From VXYK01 sp965221585 (GTDB taxonomy: Bacteria; Actinomycetota; Acidimicrobiia; Acidimicrobiales; Aldehydirespiratoraceae), in NCBI GenBank assembly GCA_965221585.1, contig OZ244898.1, positions 2,852,001 to 2,916,000 of the forward strand: 64,000 bases of DNA. Reading direction: 5' to 3'. Positions 44,085-53,021 of the stretch are shown piece after piece. Numbering within the stretch: position 1 is the first letter of the stretch; every line of letters starts with the position of its first letter. Below the pieces are notes generated by a model. It was given only the letters and a program-made list of their open reading frames with translations, had not been told where the DNA came from and ran no database searches. A program made the translations under genes and the position numbers.

Positions 44085-45443
44085 GTGAACCAGGAGACTC
44101 TGACCGTGGCTGAGCTGTGCGGCCTGATCCGCGGCGTCATCGAGCACACGATGCCCGACGATTTCTGGGTGACCGGCGAGATCAGCGGGCTCAACCGGGC
44201 TCGCAGCAACCACGTCTATTTCGACCTGATCGAACCGGGCGAGGCTCCGGGTGCGGTGCCTTTGGCGTCGCTGCCGGTGGTGTTGTTTCGGGAGACACGC
44301 GAGCGGGTGAACCGGCTGTTGAAGCGGCACGGTGACCCGATCCGCATGAGCGACGGTGTCAGTGTGCGAATCCAGGGACGGGTCGACTACTACCCTCCGA
44401 CCGGGCGGGTTCAGCTTCGTATGTCGTCGATCGACCCGACTTACACGTTGGGCAAGCTGGCTGCCAGCAAGGACGCGCTGTTGGCGTCGTTGTCTGCGGA
44501 GGGAATCCTGAAGGCCAACGCGGCGCTGCCTCTGGCGCCGGTGCCGTTGCGGGTCGGTCTGGTGACGTCCATCGGGAGCGCGGCTCACGCCGATGTCTCC
44601 CGGGTGTTCGATCATGCCGGTCTGGCGTTCACGGTTGTGGAGGTCGACACGCCGGTGCAGGGGTCCGGTGCGGAGTTGTCGGTCGCCGCGGCTGTCCGTG
44701 CCGCGGACGGAGCCGCCGTCGACGTGCTGCTTGTGGCTCGTGGCGGGGGCTCCAAGACCGACCTGGCGGTTTTCGATCACGAGGTGGTTGCCCGGGCGAT
44801 CGCCGCGGCTTCGGTGCCTGTCGTCACCGGCATCGGCCACGACATCGACCGCAGCGTGGCGGACGAAGTGGCCCACACTTCCACTCCCACTCCGACCGCG
44901 GCGGCCCAGTTCGTCGTGGGGAGGGTCGGGCTCTGGCTCGACCAGCTGGCCGACCGTGAGCACACGCTGGTTGCCGCTGGACAACGGGCGATGCAGAGCG
45001 CCGAGCAGCGTGTCGAGACAGTGCGCAGCGGGGTGGCCGTGCTGACCGCCAATGTGCTCGACCGCAACGAGCAGCGTCTGGCATCTCGCGGCGTGCGGCT
45101 GGTCCGGGCGGCGCGTTCCTCGCAGCGGCGGGCCGCCAACCAGGTCGCTCAGGGGTTTGCGCGCCTTGAAGTCGCGCAGCGGCATGGTTTGACCACAGCC
45201 GCCCGCCGGGTCGATTCGGCGGCGGCTCAGGTGCGAGCCTTCGACCCGGCCTTGGCTCTGGCACGGGGCTGGTCGATCACCCGCGATGCTGATGGTCGGG
45301 TGGTGCGCTCGACCGTGGGCGTTGAACCGGGTGACGACGTCACCACCCAGCTAGCAGACGGTGTTCTCACAAGTACGATCACCTCGCGCACCGACGACCC
45401 GACTGCAGAGCCCCAAAGCGCTATTTCCGAGGAGACCACATGA
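44085..45443 (+). CDS. xseA: Exodeoxyribonuclease VII large subunit
   Basis: 452 residues. N-terminal OB fold (TVAELCGLIRGVIEHTMPDDFWVTGEI, in part), catalytic domain with VGLVTSIGSAAHADV, LLVARGGGSKTDLAVFDHE and VVTGIGHDIDRSVADEVAHTS, and a C-terminal helical region. Degrades single-stranded DNA from both ends with XseB. GTG 44085; ATGA overlap with xseB. Confidence 0.96.
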   Translation: MNQETLTVAELCGLIRGVIEHTMPDDFWVTGEISGLNRARSNHVYFDLIEPGEAPGAVPLASLPVVLFRETRERVNRLLKRHGDPIRMSDGVSVRIQGRVDYYPPTGRVQLRMSSIDPTYTLGKLAASKDALLASLSAEGILKANAALPLAPVPLRVGLVTSIGSAAHADVSRVFDHAGLAFTVVEVDTPVQGSGAELSVAAAVRAADGAAVDVLLVARGGGSKTDLAVFDHEVVARAIAAASVPVVTGIGHDIDRSVADEVAHTSTPTPTAAAQFVVGRVGLWLDQLADREHTLVAAGQRAMQSAEQRVETVRSGVAVLTANVLDRNEQRLASRGVRLVRAARSSQRRAANQVAQGFARLEVAQRHGLTTAARRVDSAAAQVRAFDPALALARGWSITRDADGRVVRSTVGVEPGDDVTTQLADGVLTSTITSRTDDPTAEPQSAISEETT

Positions 45444-45706
45444 ACGACCAACAACCCCAGAACGGCAGCGACGAGTCGATCGGTTACGCAGACGCGATGA
45501 AGGAGCTCGAGCAGATCCTGCGCGACCTTGAGGGCGACGACCTCGACGTCGACATGCTGGCTTCCCGCGTGGAACGGGCCTCGTTCCTCATCGGACTGTG
45601 CCGCCAACGGATCGGCGATGCCCGAGTGCAGGTCGAGCGGGTCGTCGCCAACCTCGACAGCGATGACGAGGCCGATCTCAGCGACACCGGTGACGACCTG
45701 CCGTGA
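45440..45706 (+). CDS. xseB: Exodeoxyribonuclease VII small subunit
   Basis: 88 residues, mostly helical: YADAMKELEQILRDLEGDDLDVDML is the family core (given in part). ATG overlaps the xseA stop and its stop overlaps the prenyl-synthase start (GTGA), giving a coupled three-gene run. Confidence 0.95.
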   Translation: MNDQQPQNGSDESIGYADAMKELEQILRDLEGDDLDVDMLASRVERASFLIGLCRQRIGDARVQVERVVANLDSDDEADLSDTGDDLP

Positions 45707-46749
45707 AGCCCCCACCGCCGGAACTCTTGGCAGTAGCGGCCAGGGTTGACGAAGCTCTGAGTGCCCTGTTCGTCGAAGAGCGTGAGACTTGGGCGAGCCT
45801 CAACCCCGCGTTGGACGTGCCTCTGTCCGACCTTGCTGATTTCGTGGCGAGCGGCGGCAAGCGCATCCGGCCCGCATACTGCCATTGGGGCTGGGTAACC
45901 GCGGGGGGCGACCCCTCGGGCGATGGGGCGTTGGCGGGTTGCTGTGCTTTGGAGCTGCTCCACGCTTTCGCGCTGATCCACGACGACGTGATGGACGGTT
46001 CCCCGACCCGCCGCTCCGCACCGACCGTTTGGGCTCGCTACATCGAACGCCACCGCGACGGCGCTTGGCAGGGCGAGGCGCGACGCTTCGGTGAAGCCGC
46101 AGCGGTCCTGGTGGGGGATATTGCCATCGTCTTGGCCGACCGGACCCTGGGTGACGTCAGCGTGCAGGTGCGCCAGGTTTGGGACGCGTTGCGCACGGAG
46201 CTGAACATGGGGCAGTACCTCGACGTGATCGGCACGGCTCAAGGCGAGGTGTCGGTCGCCGACGCCCGAACAATCACACGTCACAAAACCGCTGGTTACA
46301 CGATCGTGCGTCCCCTGCAGCTCGGTGCCGCGCTGGCCGGCCGGGTTGATCTGGCTGCACAGTTGTCGGCGCACGGGATGCCTCTCGGCGTCGCCTTCCA
46401 GCTGCGCGACGACATGCTCGGTGCGTTCGGCGAACCAGCCAGCACCGGCAAACCGGTCGGCGACGACCTGCGTGAGGGCAAACCGACTGTCCTGTTGGCG
46501 CTGGCCCGCGAAGCAGCCAACGATTCGCAACGGGCGGTGCTCGCCGATGTCGGCTCTGATGTGAGCGACGACCACATCGCTGCGATCCAGGAGGTGCTGG
46601 TCGAGACCGGCGCGGTGGCAGCCGCCGAAGCTGAGATCGATCAACTGCTGACCAGCGCCCTGGAGGCGATCGACGATCTTCCAGATGTCAACGGCAGCCA
46701 TGGGGCCCTTCGGGCTCTGGCCGACTACGTAGTAGACCGCGAGAATTGA
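45703..46749 (+). CDS. Polyprenyl (geranylgeranyl-type) diphosphate synthase
   Basis: 348 residues. First Asp-rich motif in LIHDDVMDGSPTRR and second in FQLRDDMLGAFGEP. The first motif is DDxxD; the second is the shortened DDxxG instead of DDxxD. SGGKRIRP is the substrate-binding segment. Condenses IPP onto allylic diphosphates for carotenoid, quinone or lipid synthesis. GTG 45703 overlaps the xseB stop. Confidence 0.93.
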   Translation: MKPPPPELLAVAARVDEALSALFVEERETWASLNPALDVPLSDLADFVASGGKRIRPAYCHWGWVTAGGDPSGDGALAGCCALELLHAFALIHDDVMDGSPTRRSAPTVWARYIERHRDGAWQGEARRFGEAAAVLVGDIAIVLADRTLGDVSVQVRQVWDALRTELNMGQYLDVIGTAQGEVSVADARTITRHKTAGYTIVRPLQLGAALAGRVDLAAQLSAHGMPLGVAFQLRDDMLGAFGEPASTGKPVGDDLREGKPTVLLALAREAANDSQRAVLADVGSDVSDDHIAAIQEVLVETGAVAAAEAEIDQLLTSALEAIDDLPDVNGSHGALRALADYVVDREN

Positions 46750-46788
46750 CCCCGTCCTTACCCCGTTCTGGGGTCTTAGCCTGTAACG

Positions 46789-48366
46789 GTGGCTGATCTT
46801 GAGACCGAGGCGAGCCGACGACGGACTTTCGCGATCATCTCTCACCCCGACGCGGGCAAAACCACGCTTACCGAGAAGTTCCTGCTCTACGGGGGTGCCC
46901 TGACCGCGGGTGCCGGGTCGGTAAGGGCGAAGGGTGCTGGCCGTTCCACAACTTCGGACTGGATGGACCTCGAACGGCAACGCGGCATCTCCGTCAGCTC
47001 CACCGTCCTGCAGTTCCCGTATCGAGACTGCGTGCTGAACCTGCTCGACACACCCGGTCACCGCGACTTCTCAGAGGACACCTACCGGGTGCTGGCCGCC
47101 ACCGACGCAGCCATCATGGTGCTCGACGGTTCCAAGGGCATAGAGAACCAGACCCGCAAACTGTTCGAGGTGTGCCGCGACCGGGAGATCCCGATCGTCA
47201 CGTTCATCAACAAATGGGACCGCCCGAGCCGCGACCCCTTGGGCCTGCTCGACGAGATCGAGGAGCAGTTGATCCTCGATCCGGTTCCGGTCACCTGGCC
47301 AGTGGGAGACGGTGAACGATTCCGGGGACTGATCGACCGTCGCAGCGGTGACTTCCTGCGTTTCACCCGCACCGCCAGAGGGGCAACGGAGGCTCCAGAA
47401 GAGCTGGTCGACTCTGATCAGGCGGCCTCCGAGGAGGGCGATCTCTGGGTTGAGGCGAGAGACGGGGCTGAACTGCTCGACACGGTCGGTCGCGAATTCG
47501 ATTCCAAGCTGTTCGAGTCGGGCGAGTTGTCACCCGTGTTCTTCGGCTCCGCGCTCACCAACTTCGGGGTCAGGCTGCTGCTCGACGCCATGGTCGACCT
47601 GGTCCCGTCACCGTCTCCGCGTCTCGATGGAGCGGGAGAGCCTCGTCTGCTCGCCGATCCGTTCTCAGCGATCGTGTTCAAGGTCCAGGCCAACACCGAT
47701 CGCAACCATCGCGACCGGATGGCCTTCATGCGGGTCTGCTCGGGGCGTTTCGAGCGGGGCATGGTCGTCACCCACGGCCCGACCGGCAAGCCTTTCGCCA
47801 CGAAGTACGCCCAGTCGGTGACCGGACGCGAGCGGGAGACCGTTGAGGAGGCGTTCCCGGGTGATGTGGTCGGTCTGGTCAACGCCAACGACTTCCGGGT
47901 CGGCGACGCGGTCTACGTCGATTCGGCTGTGCGCTGGCCGGACATGCCTGCTTTCGCCCCAGCTCATTTCCGGGTGGCGCGCACACTCGACACGTCGAAG
48001 GCGAAGCAGTTTCGCCGTGGTATCAGCCAACTCGACGAGGAGGGTGTGGTTCAGGTGTTGCGCGAGCCGGAGGTCGGCGATCAGGCTCCGATTCTCGCCG
48101 CGGTCGGTCCGTTGCAGTTCGAGGTGGCGCTTCACCGCCTCGAGAACGAGTTCGGTGCACCCGTGGAGTTGAATGCCTGTTCGTGGAGCACCGCGCGGAT
48201 CACCGATGAGGCGTCGGCTGCGGTGCTGCTTCGAATGAGCGGGGTCACGGTAGCGAGCCGTTCCGACGGTGAACTGCTGGCACTGTTCGAGAGCCCGTAC
48301 TGGCTTGAGCGCCTCGAGGCGGATCAACCCGAGTTGACCTTGACGAGACTTATCGCCGAGGGCTGA
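46789..48366 (+). CDS. prfC: Peptide chain release factor 3
   Basis: 525-residue GTPase. G1 HPDAGKTTLTEK, the RF3-typical region SDWMDLERQRGISVSSTV, G3 DTPGHRDFSEDT and G4 NKWDRPSRDP are intact. C-terminal domains keep RF3 landmarks such as RRGISQLDEEGVVQVL and VGPLQFEVALHRLENEFG. Recycles RF1/RF2. GTG start 46789. Confidence 0.96.
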   Translation: MADLETEASRRRTFAIISHPDAGKTTLTEKFLLYGGALTAGAGSVRAKGAGRSTTSDWMDLERQRGISVSSTVLQFPYRDCVLNLLDTPGHRDFSEDTYRVLAATDAAIMVLDGSKGIENQTRKLFEVCRDREIPIVTFINKWDRPSRDPLGLLDEIEEQLILDPVPVTWPVGDGERFRGLIDRRSGDFLRFTRTARGATEAPEELVDSDQAASEEGDLWVEARDGAELLDTVGREFDSKLFESGELSPVFFGSALTNFGVRLLLDAMVDLVPSPSPRLDGAGEPRLLADPFSAIVFKVQANTDRNHRDRMAFMRVCSGRFERGMVVTHGPTGKPFATKYAQSVTGRERETVEEAFPGDVVGLVNANDFRVGDAVYVDSAVRWPDMPAFAPAHFRVARTLDTSKAKQFRRGISQLDEEGVVQVLREPEVGDQAPILAAVGPLQFEVALHRLENEFGAPVELNACSWSTARITDEASAAVLLRMSGVTVASRSDGELLALFESPYWLERLEADQPELTLTRLIAEG

Positions 48367-48380
48367 CCTATGGTTCTGGG

Positions 48381-48578
48381 ATGAGAATCAACTTGGACAG
48401 CGACGCCTGTCAGGGCCACAATCGCTGCTACATGCTCGCCCCGGAACTGTTCGACACCGACGACGAGGGCTATGCGGTTCTGAGAATCGACGGCGACGTG
48501 CCCAAAGAGCTTGAAGAGAAGGCCATGCTTGCCGTCGACAACTGCCCCGAGTTCGCGATCGAGGTCGCCGACGACTGA
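48381..48578 (+). CDS. Ferredoxin with CxxHxxC cluster motif (P450-type)
   Basis: 65-residue single-cluster ferredoxin. The cluster motif is CQGHNRC, where His replaces the usual third Cys, with the distal Cys in DNCPEFAI. This 3Fe-4S or variant-4Fe-4S type is common as an electron donor to actinobacterial P450s. ATG 48381 lies 14 bases after prfC. It is the only ferredoxin in the window, and so a possible but unproven partner for the P450 at the left edge. Confidence 0.92.
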   Translation: MRINLDSDACQGHNRCYMLAPELFDTDDEGYAVLRIDGDVPKELEEKAMLAVDNCPEFAIEVADD

Positions 48579-48644
48579 CGGTCGCTACCGGCGTTCCCTC
48601 TCCTGCGTTCACTCCAATGGGGTTGATCGCGTACGCTGCGAATC

Positions 48645-49682
48645 GTGCGTATCCACAAGTTCGCTTCCGTCGACGCCTTCGTGGCCATAGACCTTGTAGG
48701 CGCGGAGACTTCGTCGGGTCCGGTTCGTTGGGCTCGCAGGATTCTGCAAGGGGGCGCCAAGGATCTGGCCCGGTCCCAGACCTATACCTATGCGGTGCTA
48801 AACATGCGTCATGGTGGCGCTTCGGCCGGGATCAGTGCCGAGGGTCCGGACCGGGGGGAGGCGATCAGCGCGTTCGTTGCTGAGGCGGCCGAGTTGGTCG
48901 ACTACGGCACTTACCTGCCCGACGCTGCGAAGGGCGTCAGCGAGGCCGATCTGGCACCGTTGCGCGCCAACGATCCCCGCGACACAGCACGTCTGGCCGG
49001 CGACGGTCCGACTTTCGCTGACCGCTGCGACGGTTTGAGCGCCGCGGTGTGCGCGCAGCACAGCGTCGGCGACCTTTCGGGCCGTTCCGTGGCAATCGAG
49101 GGTTTCAGCGCCAACGGGCCGGCGCTGGTAGCTGCGGTGACAGAGCGTGGTGCCACCGTTACCGCCGTGGCCACGACCGTCGGCACGGTCAGTTCCAGTT
49201 CCGGGTTCGATGCACAGGCCGTGGCCGATGCCTGGGCTGCGCACGGGCCCGGGATGGTCAACGAACTGGGTGAGGTGGGCAAGCCCGGTGATGTATTCGG
49301 CTCCGGAGCCGATGTATTTTTTGTCGGTTCGAAGATGGGTGCGGTCAACCATCAGGTCGCCGAACAGTTGCAGGATGCCGCTGCCGTGGTTGCCTGTGGA
49401 CGGATCCCGGTCACCGCTCGGGCGCTTGCCGTACTGCGACGCGCCGGCGTCGTGGCACCCGCCGATTTCGTCGCTCTCGCGGGCTCCGCTCTTGCTCTTT
49501 GGGGAGACCCGGCCCGCTCGGAATCCGAGATCCTGGCCGCCGTGGCTGAAACCGTCGGCACTCTCAGCGGCGAGTTCGCCACACATGAGGACGGACCGTT
49601 CCTGGCCGCGTGCCTCGCCGCTGAGTCCTACCTGTTGACTTGGCAGGACGAACTCCCCTTCGGCCGTCCCCTAGCCCCCTAG
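48645..49682 (+). CDS. Glu/Leu/Phe/Val dehydrogenase-like protein, degenerate
   Basis: 345 residues resembling amino-acid dehydrogenases. MRHGGASAGISAEG aligns with the family's GGxKGGI region, and the Rossmann start is SVAIEGFSANGPALVAAVTERG, followed by VTAVATTVGTV. The catalytic Lys of the GGxKGG motif is replaced by Ser, and the N-terminal dimer domain is shortened. It may be a non-catalytic regulator or have a changed reaction. Start GTG 48645. Its stop overlaps the convergent acyl-CoA dehydrogenase end by 12 bases. Confidence 0.72.
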   Translation: MRIHKFASVDAFVAIDLVGAETSSGPVRWARRILQGGAKDLARSQTYTYAVLNMRHGGASAGISAEGPDRGEAISAFVAEAAELVDYGTYLPDAAKGVSEADLAPLRANDPRDTARLAGDGPTFADRCDGLSAAVCAQHSVGDLSGRSVAIEGFSANGPALVAAVTERGATVTAVATTVGTVSSSSGFDAQAVADAWAAHGPGMVNELGEVGKPGDVFGSGADVFFVGSKMGAVNHQVAEQLQDAAAVVACGRIPVTARALAVLRRAGVVAPADFVALAGSALALWGDPARSESEILAAVAETVGTLSGEFATHEDGPFLAACLAAESYLLTWQDELPFGRPLAP

Positions 49683-50972
49683 GCCGAGCGCCGCGGAGGT
49701 CGGGTTGGAGGGTACTTCGAGGCCTTCGTAGCTGGCGAGTTCGGAGCGTCCTACGACCATCCAGTGGACCTCGTCGGGGCCGTCGGCGAGTCGCAGCGTG
49801 CGCTGGCTCTGGTACATGCCGGCGAGCGGGGTCCACTGCGACACACCGGTCGCTCCATGCATCTGAATGGCCTGGTCGATGATGTTGCAGACCCTTTCGG
49901 GGACCATTGCTTTGACCGCGCTGATCCAAACCCGTGCCTCGGCGTTGCCGAGAGTGTCCATGGCTTTGGCGGCTCGCAGCACCATCATCCGCATCGCCTC
50001 GATCTCAGTGCGGGCCCGGGCGATGATCTCGGTGTTGCCGCCGAGCCGGGCGAGTGGTTTGCCGAACGCTTCGCGGGTGAGCCCGCGCCGACACATCAGG
50101 TCGAGTGCCTTCTCAGCGGCTCCGACTCCACGCATGCAGTGGTGGATGCGGCCGGGTCCGAGCCGTAGCTGTGAGATTTCGAAGCCTCGGCCTTCGCCCC
50201 ACAGCATGTTGCTGGCAGGCACCCGCACATCGGTGAGGCGCAGGTGCATGTGGCCATGCGGTGCGTCGTCCTGGCCGAAGACGTGCATCGGTCCGAGGAT
50301 CTCAAGACCCGGGGCGTCCATCGGCACGAGAATCTGCGATTGACGGCGATGCGGTGGCCCGTCCGGGCTTGTCTGGCACATCAGGATCATGATTTTGCAG
50401 CGCGGGTCCCCAGCACCGGAGATGTAGTACTTCTCACCGTTGATGACGTATTCGTCGCCGTCGCGCACGGCCTGGCAGCGCACGTTCTTGGCGTCGGACG
50501 AAGCGACGCCCGGTTCGGTCATGCCGAAACAGGAGCGGATCTCGCCGTTGAGCAGGGGTTCGAGCCATTGCTGTTTCTGTTCCGGGGTGCCGACTCGTTC
50601 GAGCACTTCCATGTTGCCGGTGTCGGGTGCGGAGCAGTTGAGCGACTCTGATCCGAGCGGGTATTTGCCCAGTTCAACGGCCAAGTATGCGTAGTCGAGG
50701 TTGGACAGTCCTTGGCCTGTGTCGGGCAGGAAGAAGTTCCACAACCCCTGCGCCTTGGCTTGGTCCTTGGCACCCTCCAGCAGTTCAAGCTGGCGGTCGG
50801 TGTAGCTCCAACGGTCTGCTCGTCCCTCGCCCGCTTCGAAGAACTCGGCCTGCATGGGCTCGACGACCGTTTCGAGGAACTCGACCACCGCGTCGAAGAA
50901 GGGACGTGACGCCTCAGACATCCGCAGGTCGAAGTCGTCCATCGAGTTGGTCTTGAGCGCCCGTGATTCCAT
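49671..50972 (-). CDS. Acyl-CoA dehydrogenase (ACAD10/11-like)
   Basis: 433-residue flavoprotein. FAD/substrate motifs: CFGMTEPGVASSDAKN and the C-terminal HGATGVSQWTPLAGMYQSQRTLR. It resembles the long-chain and 4-hydroxy acyl-CoA processing ACAD11 group, seen in YYISGAGDPRCKIMI and GPGRIHHCMRGVG. ATG 50972 is preferred; ATG 50942 is an alternative. It stands alone between the GDH-like gene and tRNA-Ala. The position of the catalytic Glu is not assigned by eye. Confidence 0.9.
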   Translation of the reverse strand: MESRALKTNSMDDFDLRMSEASRPFFDAVVEFLETVVEPMQAEFFEAGEGRADRWSYTDRQLELLEGAKDQAKAQGLWNFFLPDTGQGLSNLDYAYLAVELGKYPLGSESLNCSAPDTGNMEVLERVGTPEQKQQWLEPLLNGEIRSCFGMTEPGVASSDAKNVRCQAVRDGDEYVINGEKYYISGAGDPRCKIMILMCQTSPDGPPHRRQSQILVPMDAPGLEILGPMHVFGQDDAPHGHMHLRLTDVRVPASNMLWGEGRGFEISQLRLGPGRIHHCMRGVGAAEKALDLMCRRGLTREAFGKPLARLGGNTEIIARARTEIEAMRMMVLRAAKAMDTLGNAEARVWISAVKAMVPERVCNIIDQAIQMHGATGVSQWTPLAGMYQSQRTLRLADGPDEVHWMVVGRSELASYEGLEVPSNPTSAALGLGG

Positions 50973-51064
50973 CGTTTGATCCTGCCACCGTCACCGTGGC
51001 CATGCCACGCCGCGTGGGAATGGTGAACGTGGCAGCCGGCCGAACCGGTATCGTGTCCGGTCAC

Positions 51065-51138
51065 GGGGCTGTAGCTCAGTTGGCTAGAGCGCCTGCTTTG
51101 CAAGCAGGAGGTCGCGGGTTCGATTCCCGCCAGCTCCA
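51065..51138 (+). tRNA. tRNA-Ala (TGC)
   Basis: 74-nt tRNA. Acceptor GGGGCTG pairs with CAGCTCC (one G-U pair). Anticodon loop TTTGCAA gives TGC. The T arm reads GGGTTCGATTCCC. No encoded CCA. The upstream GGTATCGT (51046 region) is a plausible -10. Confidence 0.95.
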
Positions 51139-51221
51139 CGCATTAGACGTCCACGCTCAGTGGCCCCTCGGCGCTAGCATCGTCGGCAAACATGTCGCTG
51201 CCACCGTGAAGGGGCTGACCC

Positions 51222-52466
51222 GTGCTTGACATCGATCCCGGCTCTGGCACCAACCCGGCCGTTGCCGAGTGGGAGTCGGTTGGACTGCGTCCACCGGACA
51301 TGGATGCCATCCGGTTGTGGCGGCTTCAGCGGCTGCGGTCTCAGCTGGTGTCTGAGGATGTGGCGGGCATCGTGCTGTTCGATCCGCTCAACATTCGCTA
51401 CGCCCTCGATGCGACCAACATGCAGGTGTGGAGCACGCACAACGCGGTGCGGTATGCCTTCGTGGCCACCGACGGACCGACCGTCCTGTTTGATCTGGCC
51501 CGCTGCGAGCACCTGACCGCGCACTTGCCCCTGATTGACGAGATCCGCGACGCGACCGGCTGGTTCTTCTTCCAGAACGGCCCTCGGGAGGCCGAGGCGA
51601 CCGATCGGTGGGCCGCCGAGATCGCCGATCTCGTGCGCCTGCACGGCAGGGGCAACCTGCGGGTCGCGCTCGACAAGTGCGAGGGGCCGGGACTCTCGGC
51701 TCTGGCGCGTCACGGCGTCGAGGCAGTCACGAGCATGCGCTTCACCGAGTTGGCCCGCTACCGCAAGCACCCCGAGGAGATCGTGGCCATGCGACGGGCC
51801 GTCCACAGCACCCAGCAGGCAATGCTCGATATGTGGCAGGCGCTGGAGCCCGGCATCACCGAGAACCAGCTGTGGTCGCGGCTGCACGCCGGCAACATCG
51901 CTCGCGGCGGCGAGTGGCTCGAGACCCGGCTGCTGTCGAGCGGGCCGCGCACCAACCCATGGTTCGCGGAGTGCTCCCATCGAGTGATCAACGCCGGCGA
52001 CCTCGTCAGCTTCGACACCGACCTGATCGGTCCCTACGGTTACGCCGTCGACATGTCCCGGGGATGGGTCACACCCGGACTTGAGCCGACTGCCCAGCAG
52101 GTGTCGCTGCACGCACTCGCCTGCGAGGTCCTGGCCCACAACCGCTCGATCCTGAAGCCCGGCCTGACGTTCAGGGAGTTCGCCGAGACCAGCTACCAGC
52201 TGCCTGACCGGTTCGTTGCCAACCGGTACGCGGACATCGCCCACGGCCTGGGTCTGTCCACCGAGTACCCGATGATCCACTACATCGAGGACTGGGACGC
52301 CTACGGCTATGACGGCGTCATCGAGGACGGTGTAGTGCTGTGCCTCGAGACCTACGTCGGCGAGCCCGGCGGCTCCGAGGGAATCAAGCTCGAGAACCAG
52401 GTGTACGTGACGAGCGAAGGCACCGAGTTGCTCGACACGTTCCCGATGGAGCTGACCCCTTACTGA
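51222..52466 (+). CDS. DddP-like M24-family metalloprotein (possible DMSP-lyase relative)
   Basis: 414 residues of the M24 aminopeptidase fold. It matches the DMSP lyase DddP closely as remembered: FDPLNIRYALDATNMQVW, GGEWLETRLLSSGPRTNPWF, and SFDTDLIGPYGYAVDMSRGW. The five metal ligands are present at Asp265, Asp277, His341, Glu376 and Glu391, at a constant offset of 30 from the published DddP ligands (295, 307, 371, 406, 421). The DddP base Asp377 corresponds to Thr347 here, so lyase chemistry is doubtful. It may be a DddP-clade enzyme for another substrate or a peptidase. GTG 51222 follows gaagggg. Confidence 0.85.
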   Translation: MLDIDPGSGTNPAVAEWESVGLRPPDMDAIRLWRLQRLRSQLVSEDVAGIVLFDPLNIRYALDATNMQVWSTHNAVRYAFVATDGPTVLFDLARCEHLTAHLPLIDEIRDATGWFFFQNGPREAEATDRWAAEIADLVRLHGRGNLRVALDKCEGPGLSALARHGVEAVTSMRFTELARYRKHPEEIVAMRRAVHSTQQAMLDMWQALEPGITENQLWSRLHAGNIARGGEWLETRLLSSGPRTNPWFAECSHRVINAGDLVSFDTDLIGPYGYAVDMSRGWVTPGLEPTAQQVSLHALACEVLAHNRSILKPGLTFREFAETSYQLPDRFVANRYADIAHGLGLSTEYPMIHYIEDWDAYGYDGVIEDGVVLCLETYVGEPGGSEGIKLENQVYVTSEGTELLDTFPMELTPY

Positions 52467-52630
52467 CCGACCGTTTTAAGGGCTTGTTGATCCGACTGTC
52501 GATCTGGCTGCCCAATCCCGTGGCATCGCCCCGAAGGATTACCTGTTGCCGTTGGACCCGCCCGTCTGGAGCTGAGTCCGCCCGCTAGCGGTCGGCTGCC
52601 GGTGTGCTGACAGAATGCACCCGGTGTTGG

Positions 52631-52658
52631 TTAGGGGAACCTAATTAGGGTACCCTAA
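52631..52658. promoter_or_regulatory. Tandem iron-box-like operators (TTAGG-N4-CCTAA twice)
   Basis: Two abutting 14-nt boxes, TTAGGGGAACCTAA (52631-52644) and TTAGGGTACCCTAA (52645-52658, perfect palindrome). They are enclosed in a larger dyad, GGTTAGGG...CCCTAACC (52629-52660). Half-sites resemble the TTAGG/CCTAA of DtxR/IdeR iron regulators, and the position upstream of bfd-bfr supports this. Spacing differs from the classical 19-bp box. Confidence 0.6.
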
Positions 52659-52688
52659 CCATTCCGGTCGAGCGCGGAGAGCCCAAGC

Positions 52689-53021
52689 ATGCCGAGCACA
52701 CAAACAACCAAGCCTTCGATGCGAGGCCCAGTAGTTCGCATATCCCCGCACGACAACCACACCGTTTTGACCTTCGACTGCTGCTGCGGGGAGCAGCAGG
52801 TGTCCGTCGACACCGTGCCGAACCTGGAGAAGGCCCGATTCTGGGGCACGACACTGCGTCGGATCCTCCGGGTAGATCTCCGCATCGATGCTGACCGGGT
52901 GAACTGCAATGTTCAAGGTCTCGGCCATCGGCGACCGGTATCTCGCCGAATCCCTCTGGCGGCCGCACTTGGGCTCGGAATGCTCGGCAATCCCCTGTTT
53001 GTCGTGACGGGTGAACACTGA
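52689..53021 (+). CDS. Small hypothetical protein, first gene of iron-storage operon
   Basis: 110 residues, not recognised. A CCCG cluster (FDCCCGEQQVSVD) near the middle could hold a metal. It starts about 30 bases after the iron-box pair with a modest ggagag site, and its stop overlaps the bfd ATG (TGATG), which suggests coupling. Its C-terminal third lies over a dispersed 43-nt repeat, so that part may not be conserved. Alternatively the segment is simply leader RNA. Confidence 0.45.
   Translation: MPSTQTTKPSMRGPVVRISPHDNHTVLTFDCCCGEQQVSVDTVPNLEKARFWGTTLRRILRVDLRIDADRVNCNVQGLGHRRPVSRRIPLAAALGLGMLGNPLFVVTGEH
52924..52966 (+). repeat. Dispersed 43-nt repeat, copy 1
   Basis: 38 of 43 bases match 55333-55375. 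The shared core reads ACCGGTATCTCG then CGAATCCCTCT. It lies inside the small hypothetical gene. The other copy is intergenic, and no other clear copy is seen in the window. Confidence 0.8.

Noticed and set aside
51222..52466. Naming the gene dddP outright
   Set aside because: The presumed catalytic Asp is Thr, so the lyase name would be misleading.
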